64,000 nucleotides of DNA, taken from contig CAYZZW010000010.1 of NCBI GenBank assembly GCA_964482955.1, positions 4,457-68,456 on the forward strand, written 5' to 3'. Below, piece by piece: positions 19,274-27,400 of this stretch. The notes below the pieces were generated by a model. The model ran no database searches. It was not told the DNA's origin and saw only the letters and a program-made list of their open reading frames with translations. Origin of the DNA: JAPLSN01 sp964482955. Its GTDB lineage: Bacteria; Spirochaetota; Spirochaetia; Treponematales; UBA12059. The translations under genes and the position numbers were made by a program. Each line of letters begins with the position of its first letter. Positions within the stretch are counted from its first letter, which is position 1.

Positions 19274-20070
19274 CGGCGCTCGCTCGCGTGTTGACCGACA
19301 CCCACGCGCACCTTTCGTACATCCGCGACCGGGTCGGACAGCGCGCGATCGATTCGATCGTCGAAGCCTATTCGGGCGGCGACGCGTTCATCCTCGACGT
19401 CGGCGTGGAGCCGGACGACTTGCCGGGCCGCCTGCGGGATTTCGGCCGCTTCGGCTTCGTGAAGTTCGCGGCGGGCGTCTGGCCTTCGCGCGACGCGCTC
19501 TCCGATCCGGCCGCCGCGCTGGCCGCGCTCGAACGGCACGCCTCCGACCCGCGCTGCGCCGCGGTCGGGGAGGGCGGCCTCGACTATCACCACATGAACG
19601 GGAGCGTCGAAGCCCAGAAACGCCTCTTCGAGGGCCAGATCGACCTTGCGAAACGGCTCGGGAAGCCGCTCCTCGTCCATTCGCGCGACGCGTTCGACGA
19701 CACGCTGGCCCTCGTCGCGTCCGCGGCTTCCGCCGTACCCGTGGTCATCCACTGTTTCGGCTACGGACCGGAGGAGGCGAAGGCCTTCCTCGACGCGGGG
19801 TGTTATGTCTCGTTCGCCGGGAACCTTACCTACCCGAAGGCGCTCGGCCTGCGCGAAGCGGTGAGGCTCGTCCCGCCCGACCGCCTTCTCCTCGAAACAG
19901 ACGCGCCGTACATGAATCCCGTCCCGTTCCGCGGCAAGCCCTCCACGCCGCTCGACGTCGGCCGCACCTACGCCGAAGCCGCCGCCCTCAGAGGCGACGA
20001 TCCCGCAGGGCTCATCGCCGCCGTATCAGCCACCGCCCGGCGCCTGCTCGACCCCGAACCACGAAGCTGA
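19270..20070 (+). CDS. tatD: TatD-family metal-dependent deoxyribonuclease
   Basis: The 266-residue TIM-barrel hydrolase has the metal-binding motifs of TatD: DTHAHL at the N-terminus, VGEGGLDYHH, LVHSRDAFDD, VVIHCFGYG and LLETDAPYMNP. TatD proteins are 3'-5' DNA/RNA exonucleases involved in quality control. The GTG start overlaps the clpB stop (GTGA), suggesting translational coupling. The final codons and stop fall in a CCACGAAG repeat unit (20058-20066), so the repeat seems to have replaced or trimmed the original C-terminus. Confidence 0.87.
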
Positions 20071-20101
20071 CAAACGAAGCTTGGCGATTACTCGAGCCTT
20101 G
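20058..20101. repeat. CCACGAAG repeat fragment with GAGTACTCGAG-type motif
   Basis: ACCACGAAG (20058-20066) overlaps the tatD stop and is followed by CGAAGC TTGGCGATTACTCGAG (20075-20096), a diverged copy of the motif seen at 1291-1312 and 44649-44670. The gap to 20271 holds no recognisable gene. Confidence 0.55.
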
Positions 20102-20271
20102 GGAAACGAAGGTCGGAAAGGCAGAGAAGAGAGCGGAGCGGCGAATGCAGGGTTCTTCATTGGTGTCATGGAAAACGAAAGGTTCACCATGATTCGCTCG
20201 CCATGCAAGACGCCGTGCTTTTCTCTTTCCTGCATTCGAGCGACAGCGTTTCAACCCGGGTGCAGCCTGGC

Positions 20272-21441
20272 TCAGCCAGGATGAGGGATGGAGATGGTGA
20301 CCCGGGTGCCTTCGCCGGGACGCGTGTCGATGCGTATGGCGCCGCCGTGGCTTTCAACGATGTTCTTCACGATCATGAGGCCGAGGCCCGTGCCGCCGCG
20401 CGGCGAGTGGGAGAAGAACGGCTCGAAGAGGCGCGCCTTGGTCGTCTCGTCCATGCCTTCGCCCGTGTCCTCGAGCTCGAAGACGAGCCGTTCGTTGGCG
20501 CGGTAGGCGCGCATCGTGAAGGTGTCGCCGGGCGAACTGGCCTTGCGCGCGTTGTCGGCGATGTTGATGAGGACGCGCATGATCCGGTCGAAGTCGAGGA
20601 TGGCGGGTTCGTCCGTGTCGCAGGCGACGTGGACTTCCACCCCGTCGCGCGCGAACGCGGGTTTCACCGTCTCGGCGACGCGCTCGAGCAGCTCGCGCGG
20701 ATGGACGACGCCCATGTTGAGCCTGATGTCGCCCCGCGTGTAGTCGAGGAACTCGCCCGTGAGGCGCTCGAGCCGCTCGACTTCGCTCGACGCGTTCTTG
20801 ATGTAGTGGCGGAGCTTCTCATGGTCGTCCATCGCGGTTTCCATGAGCTGGAGCTGGCCCTTGAGCGCCGACAGCGGGTTGCGGATGTCGTGGAGGATGA
20901 TCGAGGAGAATTTCCCGAGCGTGGACAGGCGCTCGGTCTTCAGGCGCTCGTTCTGCGCCTTCGCGAGTTCCCCGTACGCCAGTTCGAGCTCGTCCTTGCG
21001 CTTGCGGAGCCCCTCGACGTAAAGCTCGTTCGAGCTCCGCACGAGGAAGGAGATCGACGTCATCACGGACAGGGCGATCGGAGGGTGCTCCTGCACCAGC
21101 GTGCGGAAGTCCTCGCGGTAGATCGAGACGAGGCTCGTCTCCTCGCGCGCGACGACGGTGGCGCTGCGCGGCAGTTCGTCGACCAGGGCCATCTCGCCGA
21201 AGAAGTGGCCGGGTCCGTGCACGGCGAGGAGGTCGGCCTTCGCGTCGTAGAAATTCTTCCACACCTCCACCTTGCCCGAGGTGACGATGAAGAAGCGGTC
21301 CGCCCGCGTGCCTTCGACGAAGAGGATGTCGCCCGGGGCGTACCGCTCTTCGTGGCAGAGCGACTCCACGAACTGGATCTCCCCGTCGGAGAGGTTGCGG
21401 AAAAAGTAGACCCGTCTCAAGAAATCGAAATACGCTCCCAC
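20272..21441 (-). CDS. sensor histidine kinase with N-terminal cyclic-nucleotide-binding domain
   Basis: The 389-residue soluble protein has a cNMP-binding domain (about 15-130, with PGDILFVEGTRADRFFIVTSGKVEV and GHFFGEMALVDELPRSATVVA), a short coiled coil, and a histidine kinase core: H-box IILHDIRNPLSALK with His184, N-box NIADNARKA and G-boxes DTGEGMD and GGTGLGLMIVK. No membrane segment is seen. I use GTG at 21441 with a GAGGGA ribosome site; the longer frame would run through the flaA terminator. Binding of a second messenger probably modulates the kinase. No response regulator is adjacent. Confidence 0.87.
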   Translation of the reverse strand: MGAYFDFLRRVYFFRNLSDGEIQFVESLCHEERYAPGDILFVEGTRADRFFIVTSGKVEVWKNFYDAKADLLAVHGPGHFFGEMALVDELPRSATVVAREETSLVSIYREDFRTLVQEHPPIALSVMTSISFLVRSSNELYVEGLRKRKDELELAYGELAKAQNERLKTERLSTLGKFSSIILHDIRNPLSALKGQLQLMETAMDDHEKLRHYIKNASSEVERLERLTGEFLDYTRGDIRLNMGVVHPRELLERVAETVKPAFARDGVEVHVACDTDEPAILDFDRIMRVLINIADNARKASSPGDTFTMRAYRANERLVFELEDTGEGMDETTKARLFEPFFSHSPRGGTGLGLMIVKNIVESHGGAIRIDTRPGEGTRVTISIPHPG

Positions 21442-21469
21442 GTTCCCTCGCAGTCGGCCGAATAATGCG

Positions 21470-21495
21470 AAAAGGCCCGGTTGCCCGGGCCTTTT
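21470..21495 (-). terminator. intrinsic terminator after the flaA pair
   Basis: AAAAGGCCCGG (21470-21480) pairs with CCGGGCCTTTT (21485-21495) around a 4-nt loop. It follows the flaA stop at 21521 on the minus strand and precedes the kinase gene. Confidence 0.85.
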
Positions 21496-21520
21496 GGGGA
21501 TCAAGCGATCCTGTCTACCA

Positions 21521-22261
21521 TCACCAGGAGTCGTCCATGTCGTCCGGGTCGCGGTTGTCCTCGGCGAAGAGGTCCGTGATCGCGCGGAGATTGTCGAAGT
21601 AGATGTAGTACGTGCCGAAGGACTCCATGAGGTCGCACTCGATCTTGAAACCGACGACCTTGAGGCCCATCTTGCTCGTGTAGTGGAAGTTGCGCTGGAT
21701 GATGCCCGTGAACCCGTCCGGGTTCTGGGGCGGGATGGCGACGGACATTTCCTTCCAGCCCTGGAAGTTGAGCGTGCCCATGGTCAGCTCGAACTCGTTC
21801 TTGAAGAAATCCTGGACGATGACCTTCAGCCGGTGGTTGTTGTTGCGGCCGACGACCCACACGGAGATCGTCTTCGTGATGCCCTCGATCGGGATGGGGC
21901 GCTGCGCGAGCACGAGGATCGTGTTGAAGCCGCGGTGGTAGAAGTCGGTCCGCACGCCGAGGACGTACTGGTCGGCGATCTTCGGATCGATGCCGGAGTA
22001 GCGCTCGTCGGCGAGCGGCTTGTCCTTGAGGGCGAGCGGTCCGCCCTTGAAGAGGCGGTACTGCGTGAGACCCTCGTCCGAGGAGATGTGGGTGGACCAG
22101 AAGCCTTCCTGCTCGAACTTGTCGACGGAGACGAGCTTGAGGTTCTGCTGGGCGGTTTCGATGCCGACCTTGTTCGGGTCGGCCTGGCCGACGGAATTCT
22201 GGGCGAGGGCGAACGAAACGGAGACGGTCAGCGCGACGAGCGCGAAAAGCAGCTTTTTCAT
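21521..22261 (-). CDS. flaA: flagellar filament outer-layer (sheath) protein FlaA, second copy
   Basis: The 246-residue exported protein has a clear signal peptide (MKKLLFALVALTVSVSFALA). The mature part shows the spirochaetal FlaA pattern: VSVWVVGRNNNHRLKVIVQDFF, LNFQGWKEMSV, and the C-terminal VVGFKIECD...GTYYIYFDNLRAITDLF, followed by an acidic tail. FlaA forms the sheath layer of periplasmic flagellar filaments around the FlaB core. It is 12 nt downstream of the paralogue and shares its promoter. The tail after residue 230 (EDNRDPDDMDD) is strongly acidic. Confidence 0.88.
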   Translation of the reverse strand: MKKLLFALVALTVSVSFALAQNSVGQADPNKVGIETAQQNLKLVSVDKFEQEGFWSTHISSDEGLTQYRLFKGGPLALKDKPLADERYSGIDPKIADQYVLGVRTDFYHRGFNTILVLAQRPIPIEGITKTISVWVVGRNNNHRLKVIVQDFFKNEFELTMGTLNFQGWKEMSVAIPPQNPDGFTGIIQRNFHYTSKMGLKVVGFKIECDLMESFGTYYIYFDNLRAITDLFAEDNRDPDDMDDSW

Positions 22262-22273
22262 CGGTCTTCCCCC

Positions 22274-23065
22274 TTATTTCCCGCCCTGGGAGCCGCCCCA
22301 GTTCTTTTCAAGCGTCTCTTCGTTGACGAGTTCGTCGCCGTCGAACAGCGATTCGTAGGTGTCGGTGACCACGCGGAAATTGTCGAAGTAGAAATAGATC
22401 GCCTTCTGGTAGGCGGGCGCGTCGTACGGCACCGGCATGGCGACGCGCTCGGAGGGGCGCGTCCAGATCCGGAACTTGACGAGCTTCAGGGATTCGGTCC
22501 TGGGCAGGTACTTCTTCGACTGGTCGATGGCGGTCGACACGTTGGCGCGCATGTTCTTCCAGCCGACGTGGTCGAGTTCGCCCAGCTTCACGGTGTGGAC
22601 GATGCCCTTGTAATCGCGGACGTAGGCTTCGATGTAGTAGTTGAAGTTGGCCGACCATACCCACATGTCGAGGGCGGACACGCGGCCGGGGAGCGGCAGT
22701 TCGATCGGCTCGTACTTGACGTCGTCGCCCTCGCCCGACTTCTTGCCGGGGACGATGTCGATCCAGTTGTACTCCATCCGGTCGAAGAGCATGCCGACGC
22801 CGAGGACCCTGAGGTTGTCCTTGTCCTTCGGGTTGGAGCCGTGGAGGGCGACCGGCCAGGTGTTCACGTAGGAGTGTTTCGGGAATTCCTTCGTGGAGAA
22901 CTTGCTGCCGATGACGAACCAGGGCTGTTCGTCGGGATTGTCGAAGGTCTGGACGACGATCGACTCGAGATTGATCGTATACTCGTCGGCGAAGGCCTGG
23001 CCTGCCGAGAACAACGCCAAAATCGCGATCGACAGGATCATCGCGCGGGACGCATGCTGTTTCAT
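22274..23065 (-). CDS. flaA: flagellar filament outer-layer (sheath) protein FlaA, first copy
   Basis: This 263-residue protein has a signal peptide (MKQHASRAMILSIAILALFSAGQAFA) and the FlaA fold signatures: SALDMWVWSANFNYYIEAYVRDYKG, LGELDHVGWKNMRANV and LVKFRIWTRP...AIYFYFDNFRVVTDTYE. It is paralogous to the next gene. Two sheath subunits from one operon are common in spirochaetes and probably both assemble on the periplasmic flagella. The promoter upstream is a near-consensus sigma70 type, not a flagellar sigma28 box. Confidence 0.9.
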   Translation of the reverse strand: MKQHASRAMILSIAILALFSAGQAFADEYTINLESIVVQTFDNPDEQPWFVIGSKFSTKEFPKHSYVNTWPVALHGSNPKDKDNLRVLGVGMLFDRMEYNWIDIVPGKKSGEGDDVKYEPIELPLPGRVSALDMWVWSANFNYYIEAYVRDYKGIVHTVKLGELDHVGWKNMRANVSTAIDQSKKYLPRTESLKLVKFRIWTRPSERVAMPVPYDAPAYQKAIYFYFDNFRVVTDTYESLFDGDELVNEETLEKNWGGSQGGK

Positions 23066-23115
23066 GCCGTTACTCCTTTAACTCCTGAGGTGCGGCCACA
23101 TAAAGGTCGCCTGAA

Positions 23116-23144
23116 AGTATATTTTTCCCCTATACCTTTGTCAA
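23116..23144 (-). promoter_or_regulatory. near-consensus sigma70 promoter of the flaA operon
   Basis: Minus strand TTGACA (23144-23139), exactly 17 bp, TATACT (23121-23116). The ribosome site AAAGGAG is at 23079-23073, before ATG 23065. The leader is about 44 nt. Confidence 0.85.
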
Positions 23145-23268
23145 ACCAAATCGGGAACCTGCTTCGCCGGCCGGCGTTCGCGCGGTTCCCGCGGCTCGTT
23201 CCCGCCTGCATACCATGATGCCGTTCAAGCATCGGCAGGAAGCGGCCGACTCTTGAGCCCGAAACGCG

Positions 23269-24234
23269 TCAATAGGCGTTTTTATAGAAAGACGTCGCCG
23301 AAAGTCCGCCCGGGCGCGTCCGCGGCGCGGTCCCGGCCGCCGGTTCGAGCCCGACGGGGACCGGAATCCGCCCCCGGTCTCCGCGCGCCGCGGCTTTTTC
23401 CAGGGCACGCACGGCCAGGCGCGGATCGCGGACGAGGACGTAGGTGTCGGCGGATTTCCGCTGGACGGGGGCCGGGTAATAGAAGTCGCCCGGATCCTCG
23501 AAGGCCGGCACGCGCGGAAAGCGGCGCCGGTAGCCCGGGACGAGTCCGGCCGGACAGACGAAGACCGCGGACAGGTTGTACGTTTCGAGTTCGGAAAAGA
23601 CCCGTTCGAGCTGGTCCGGCTGGAACGACGCTGGCAGGGTGCGGAGGGCCAGCGATTCGGGCGGGGCGTCCCGTTCGTAGGCGTCGCGGAAGGCGGCGAG
23701 GAGGGACGACGGACGGGTCGGATGCTCGACGAAGAGGACTCCGCAGTACGAGCGGTCCGCGTGGGAGGCGTCGTAGTCGGACACCGCGCGGGCCAGCAGC
23801 GTCCCGAGCGCGCGGTACGCCCGTTCGGTCTCGAAAAAGGCGACGAGGTCGGGCGTCGCCGCGCCGGACGGCTCGAAGGAGGCCAGGGCGGCGACGAGCG
23901 TCTTGCCGTCGGACGTCCGTTCCGCCGCGGCGCGCGAGGCGAACGGAAGGAGCGCGGGCGTGGCGAGCACGTAGTCAGGGTCGACGCGCGCGAACGCCGA
24001 CCGTATGGCTTCCGCCGCGCCCTCGGACGGCGCGACGACGGTCTTCGACGACGAGCCGGGCGGGGCGAATCCGGCGTACGCGCGCGCCGCGTCGGGCGAC
24101 AGGGCCGCGAACGCGCGATCGACGAGGACGAGGGACCGCTTCCCGCCGCACCCGGCGAGTCCGAACGCGAGCGCCGCGAAGGCGAACGCCGCGAGGGCGG
24201 GGGCGAGCCGCCGGGTCTTGAAAACTACGCGCAT
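23269..24234 (-). CDS. lipoprotein of unknown function, periplasmic-binding-protein-like
   Basis: The 321-residue protein has a lipoprotein signal (ALAAFAFAALAFGLAGCGG, Cys about residue 31). Segments such as DRSYCGVLFVEHPTRPSSLLAAFRDAY and LERVFSELETYNLSAVFVCPAGLVPGYRRRF resemble the alternating beta-alpha halves of type I periplasmic binding proteins (LacI/BMP-like), but there is no firm match. It would be anchored in the inner or outer membrane. ATG 24234 is supported by a promoter whose -10 box ends 7 nt before it; the longer frame starts in that promoter. Confidence 0.55.
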   Translation of the reverse strand: MRVVFKTRRLAPALAAFAFAALAFGLAGCGGKRSLVLVDRAFAALSPDAARAYAGFAPPGSSSKTVVAPSEGAAEAIRSAFARVDPDYVLATPALLPFASRAAAERTSDGKTLVAALASFEPSGAATPDLVAFFETERAYRALGTLLARAVSDYDASHADRSYCGVLFVEHPTRPSSLLAAFRDAYERDAPPESLALRTLPASFQPDQLERVFSELETYNLSAVFVCPAGLVPGYRRRFPRVPAFEDPGDFYYPAPVQRKSADTYVLVRDPRLAVRALEKAAARGDRGRIPVPVGLEPAAGTAPRTRPGGLSATSFYKNAY

Positions 24235-24241
24235 CGAACCT

Positions 24242-24270
24242 AGACTATCCATCCGAATCCATCGATGCAA
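24242..24270 (-). promoter_or_regulatory. leaderless-type promoter of the lipoprotein gene
   Basis: Minus strand TTGCAT (24270-24265), 17 bp, TAGTCT (24247-24242), then 7 nt to ATG 24234. It overlaps the ribosome-binding region of the divergent aldolase gene. Confidence 0.55.
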
Positions 24271-24281
24271 GGAGCCATGAC

Positions 24282-25280
24282 ATGACGAGCTATCGGGAAC
24301 TTGGCCTGTGCAACACGGTCGATCTCTTCAAAAAGGCGGTTTCGGGCGGATACGCGCTGCCCGCCTACAACTTCAACAACATGGAACAGCTCCAGGCGAT
24401 CATCCAGGCCTGCGTCGAGACGAAGAGCCCCGTGATCCTCCAGGTGTCCTCCGGCGCGCGCAAGTACGCGAACTCGACGATGCTCCGCTACATGGCCCGC
24501 GGCGCCGTCGAGTACGCGAAGGAACTCGGCTTCGCCGTTCCCGTCGTGCTGCACCTCGACCACGGCGACAGCTTCGAGCTCTGCAAGGACTGCATCGAGA
24601 ACGGCTTCTCCTCGGTGATGATCGACGGATCGCACCTGCCCTACGACGAGAACGTCGCGCTCACGAAGAAGGTCGTCGACTTCGCGCACGCGCAGAAGGA
24701 CTACGTCTCCGTGGAAGGCGAGCTCGGCGTGCTGGCCGGGGTCGAGGACGAGGTGTCCGCGGAGCACTCGAACTACACCCAGCCCGGCGAGGTCGAGGAC
24801 TTCGTGAAGAAGACCGGCGTCGACAGCCTGGCCATCTCCATCGGCACGAGCCACGGCCGCGCCAAGTTCAAGCCGGCGCAGTGCACGCGCGACGCGAACG
24901 GCGTCCTCATCCCGCCCCCCCTGCGCTTCGACATCCTCGAGGAGATCGAGCGGCGCATCCCCGGCTTCCCCATCGTGCTCCACGGCTCGTCGAGCGTGCC
25001 GCCCGAGTACATCAGGATGGTCGAGCAGTACGGCGGCAAGCTCGAGGATTCGGTGGGCATCCCCGAGGAGCAGCTCCGGCGCGCCGCCAAGAGCGCCGTG
25101 TGCAAGATCAACATCGATTCCGACGGGCGCCTGGCGATGACCGCGGTCATCCGCAAGGTGCTCACCGAAAAGCCGGACGAGTTCGATCCGCGCAAGTACC
25201 TCGGTCCCGCGCGCGACGAGCTCAAGAAGCTCTACATGCACAAGAACGTCAACGTGCTCGGCTCCGCCGGCAAGGCGTGA
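24282..25280 (+). CDS. fba: class II fructose-1,6-bisphosphate aldolase
   Basis: The 332-residue zinc enzyme cleaves fructose-1,6-bisphosphate in glycolysis. Seen are ALPAYNFNNMEQLQAI, the zinc-ligand motif VVLHLDHGDSFE, SVMIDGSHLPYDEN, VEGELGVLAGVEDE, the catalytic-loop region LAISIGTSHGRAKF, VLHGSSSVPPEYI, and KINIDSDGRLAMT. It is close to the long class IIA/B group used by treponemes. The start has AAGGAG 8 nt upstream. It is followed after 13 nt by a membrane-barrel gene, probably co-transcribed. Confidence 0.95.
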   Translation: MTSYRELGLCNTVDLFKKAVSGGYALPAYNFNNMEQLQAIIQACVETKSPVILQVSSGARKYANSTMLRYMARGAVEYAKELGFAVPVVLHLDHGDSFELCKDCIENGFSSVMIDGSHLPYDENVALTKKVVDFAHAQKDYVSVEGELGVLAGVEDEVSAEHSNYTQPGEVEDFVKKTGVDSLAISIGTSHGRAKFKPAQCTRDANGVLIPPPLRFDILEEIERRIPGFPIVLHGSSSVPPEYIRMVEQYGGKLEDSVGIPEEQLRRAAKSAVCKINIDSDGRLAMTAVIRKVLTEKPDEFDPRKYLGPARDELKKLYMHKNVNVLGSAGKA

Positions 25281-25293
25281 CGGGGAGGATTCG

Positions 25294-26400
25294 ATGAAGC
25301 GGCTTTCGTTCGTCCTGGTCCTGGTCGCCCTCGCGGGCGTCGTATCCGCCCAGAATCTCGGTCCCAAGCCGGAATCGGGAGAGATCGGCTGGGGGCTCGC
25401 GGGCTTGCGGGTCTGGAAGGGCTTCGTGCCGTCCGGCGCCGATTTCCAGATCGGCTGGTACGGTCTCGGACTCGTCGAGGGCGCCAACACCGTCCTCTAC
25501 GCGAAGGCGGGCGGCGGCTACGAAAACCGCGCCCTCGTGCGCGACGAAACCACGGGCGAGCCGGTCCTCTACGAAGACGGCGAGTTTTTCGACTCGCCCA
25601 ACTTCCAGTGGGACGCCGGACTGGTCCAGGGCGTGCTCGGGCGGGACGACGGGGCCAACCTGCTCGAAATCTTCATATATTACCGCGGCCGGTACGACAT
25701 CAACCGGAACGACCTGCCCGAAGACGTGTTCCCGGACGTACGGACCCTCTTCGGCACGTCCTTCATCGCGGGGATCGGCTACGACTCGACGTCGCGGAAC
25801 GACCACGCCGTCAAGTCGGGGGCCCTCGCTGAAGCCTCGCTCGAATGGGGACCGGGAGCGCTCAACGCGGGCAAGGCCGATTTCCTGCGGGCGAACGCGA
25901 AGGGCGCCGGTTTCCTGCCGCTCTTCGATCTCGATCCGGACGCCGAAAAGAACCTGTTCGCGGGCTACCTGGCCGCCTTCGCCTCCGTCGACTACGCGCT
26001 CGGGGACTCCGTGCCGATCTACGTGAACCAGTCCTTCGGGGGACGCGACATCCGCGGCAGCCTGGGCGACTGCGTGCGCGGGTACCGCTGGACCACCTAC
26101 GATACCGAATTGAAGCTCGTCGGGAACCTCGAAGCGCGCTTCGTCGGGCCGGCACTCGTCCGCGCCGATCTCCTGCCGACGTTCTACGTCTTCGCGGACG
26201 CCGGGTATTTCTCGGGTTACGCCGACGCCACGGCGGCCGCCGACGAGTCGGGTCCCCTGGCGTCCGTCGGCGCCGGCCTCGCGATCGACTTCCTCAAGGT
26301 GGCCCAGGTCGGCGCCTTCGCCGCGTGGCGCCTCGTCGAGGACGACTTCGATCCCGACGCCCGCTTCAACTGGGGCATCAAGCTCTTCCTGCACTTTTAG
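25294..26400 (+). CDS. Omp85-like outer-membrane barrel protein without POTRA domains
   Basis: The 368-residue exported protein has a signal peptide (MKRLSFVLVLVALAGVVSA). The rest alternates polar and hydrophobic residues as in beta-barrels and ends in LFLHF, a C-terminal aromatic as used for outer-membrane insertion. SFIAGIGYDSTSRNDHAVKSGALAEASLEWGPG and SFGGRDIRGSLGDCVRGYRW resemble the C-terminal barrel of BamA/Omp85, including the VRGY loop-6 motif. No POTRA domain precedes it, so it is not BamA itself. The stop lies at the edge of a repeat arm. Confidence 0.55.
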   Translation: MKRLSFVLVLVALAGVVSAQNLGPKPESGEIGWGLAGLRVWKGFVPSGADFQIGWYGLGLVEGANTVLYAKAGGGYENRALVRDETTGEPVLYEDGEFFDSPNFQWDAGLVQGVLGRDDGANLLEIFIYYRGRYDINRNDLPEDVFPDVRTLFGTSFIAGIGYDSTSRNDHAVKSGALAEASLEWGPGALNAGKADFLRANAKGAGFLPLFDLDPDAEKNLFAGYLAAFASVDYALGDSVPIYVNQSFGGRDIRGSLGDCVRGYRWTTYDTELKLVGNLEARFVGPALVRADLLPTFYVFADAGYFSGYADATAAADESGPLASVGAGLAIDFLKVAQVGAFAAWRLVEDDFDPDARFNWGIKLFLHF

Positions 26401-26425
26401 TCACGAAGATATGCAGGAAGAAGAT

Positions 26426-26469
26426 TTACCACGAAGGGCGCGAAGTGTAGCCACGAAGGGCACGAAGAA
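26426..26469. repeat. CCACGAAG repeat arm, one-sided copy
   Basis: TTACCACGAAGGGCGCGAAG followed by CCACGAAGGGCACGAAG, in the gap between the barrel gene and the pyrophosphatase-like gene. TCACGAAG also directly follows the barrel stop at 26400. Confidence 0.7.
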
Positions 26470-26497
26470 GCCATGAGGATATGGTTTCGGAGTCGGC

Positions 26498-26932
26498 ATG
26501 AGGGCGTTTATCGAATCGGCGAAGGGATCGTGCAAGCGGTCACGGTATGACGAACGGACGCTTGAGCTCAAGTCGGAGTTCGAGATCAACGGGCGGTATC
26601 CGTTCGCATACGGTTTCCTTCCGGCGACGAATGGCGCGGGCGGCGACTGCGTCGACTGTTACGTGATCTCGGACGATGACCTGGAATCGGGCGCGACCGT
26701 CGACTGCGAGCCTGAGTTCGCGCTCGAAGTGTTCGAAGGCGAGGAAACCGATCACAAGATCGTGATGGTCCACGGCGGTCGCGTCGCCGTGGACGTCGAA
26801 GCGACCGCGAACGTCATCAAGGCGTTCATCCTGGGCGTGTTCGAACGCTTCCCTGACGTGAAGATCACCTTCGGCCGCGTCCTTTCGAAGCCGGAAACAA
26901 TCGCTTTCCTCGCGTCGCGGACGAAAGCCTGA
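26498..26932 (+). CDS. short inorganic-pyrophosphatase-like protein
   Basis: The 144-residue protein follows the family I pyrophosphatase plan: an early basic segment (SRYDERTLELKSEFEINGRYPFAYGFLP, like the NKYE...YPxNYGxxP motif), the metal-binding region GGDCVDCYV, in the place of D-x-D-P-x-D, and ETDHKIVMV. It is about 30 residues shorter than usual, and the central D-P-x-D has become D-C-x-D, with two extra Cys. It may still hydrolyse pyrophosphate, or be a divergent homologue. A GGAG site precedes the ATG. Confidence 0.68.
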   Translation: MRAFIESAKGSCKRSRYDERTLELKSEFEINGRYPFAYGFLPATNGAGGDCVDCYVISDDDLESGATVDCEPEFALEVFEGEETDHKIVMVHGGRVAVDVEATANVIKAFILGVFERFPDVKITFGRVLSKPETIAFLASRTKA

Positions 26933-26941
26933 CCCGGGTCG

Positions 26942-27376
26942 TCAGCGGAGTCTGTCCACTTCCGCGCGGGCCAACTCGTCGCAGCGCTCGTTGTGCTCGA
27001 CGCCGGCGTGGCCTTCCACCCAGGTGAAGACGGCGCCGGTCTTCGCCGCGAGCGCGTCGAGTTCGGTCCACAGTTCCTGGTTCTTCACGGGCTGCTTCGA
27101 CGCGGTCCGCCAGCCGTTGCGCTTCCAATTCTTGATCCACGTCTCGATGCCGTTCTTCACGTACTGCGAGTCGGTGCGTATCTCCACTGGTTTCCCGAGC
27201 GAGTCCGCGTATTCGAGCGCGCGGGTCACGGCCACGAGTTCCATGCGGTTGTTCGTGGTCAGCTTCTCCCCGCCCGACGCTTCCCTGCCGCCCGGACCGG
27301 GCGCCACGAAAGCCCAGCCCCCGGGGCCGGGGTTGCCGGAGCACGCTCCGTCGGTGTAGATGACGATCCTGTCCAT
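26942..27376 (-). CDS. rnhA: ribonuclease HI
   Basis: The 144-residue protein contains all RNase HI landmarks: YTDGACSGNPGPGGWAF with the first catalytic Asp, TTNNRMELVAVTRALE with the catalytic Glu, IRTDSQYVKNGIETWIKNWKRNGWR with the third acid and the basic protrusion, and WVEGHAGVEHNERCDELAR with the final acid. It degrades RNA in RNA-DNA hybrids. It ends 10 nt from the convergent pyrophosphatase-like gene and lies just downstream of the TRAP transporter operon. Confidence 0.95.
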   Translation of the reverse strand: MDRIVIYTDGACSGNPGPGGWAFVAPGPGGREASGGEKLTTNNRMELVAVTRALEYADSLGKPVEIRTDSQYVKNGIETWIKNWKRNGWRTASKQPVKNQELWTELDALAAKTGAVFTWVEGHAGVEHNERCDELARAEVDRLR

Positions 27377-27400
27377 GCTGGCGATCCTTTTCCGAGTCGA

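Noticed and set aside
21442..21504. Histidine kinase start at 21504
   Set aside because: It would make the protein read through the flaA terminator; GTG 21441 has a ribosome site and begins just before the cNMP domain.
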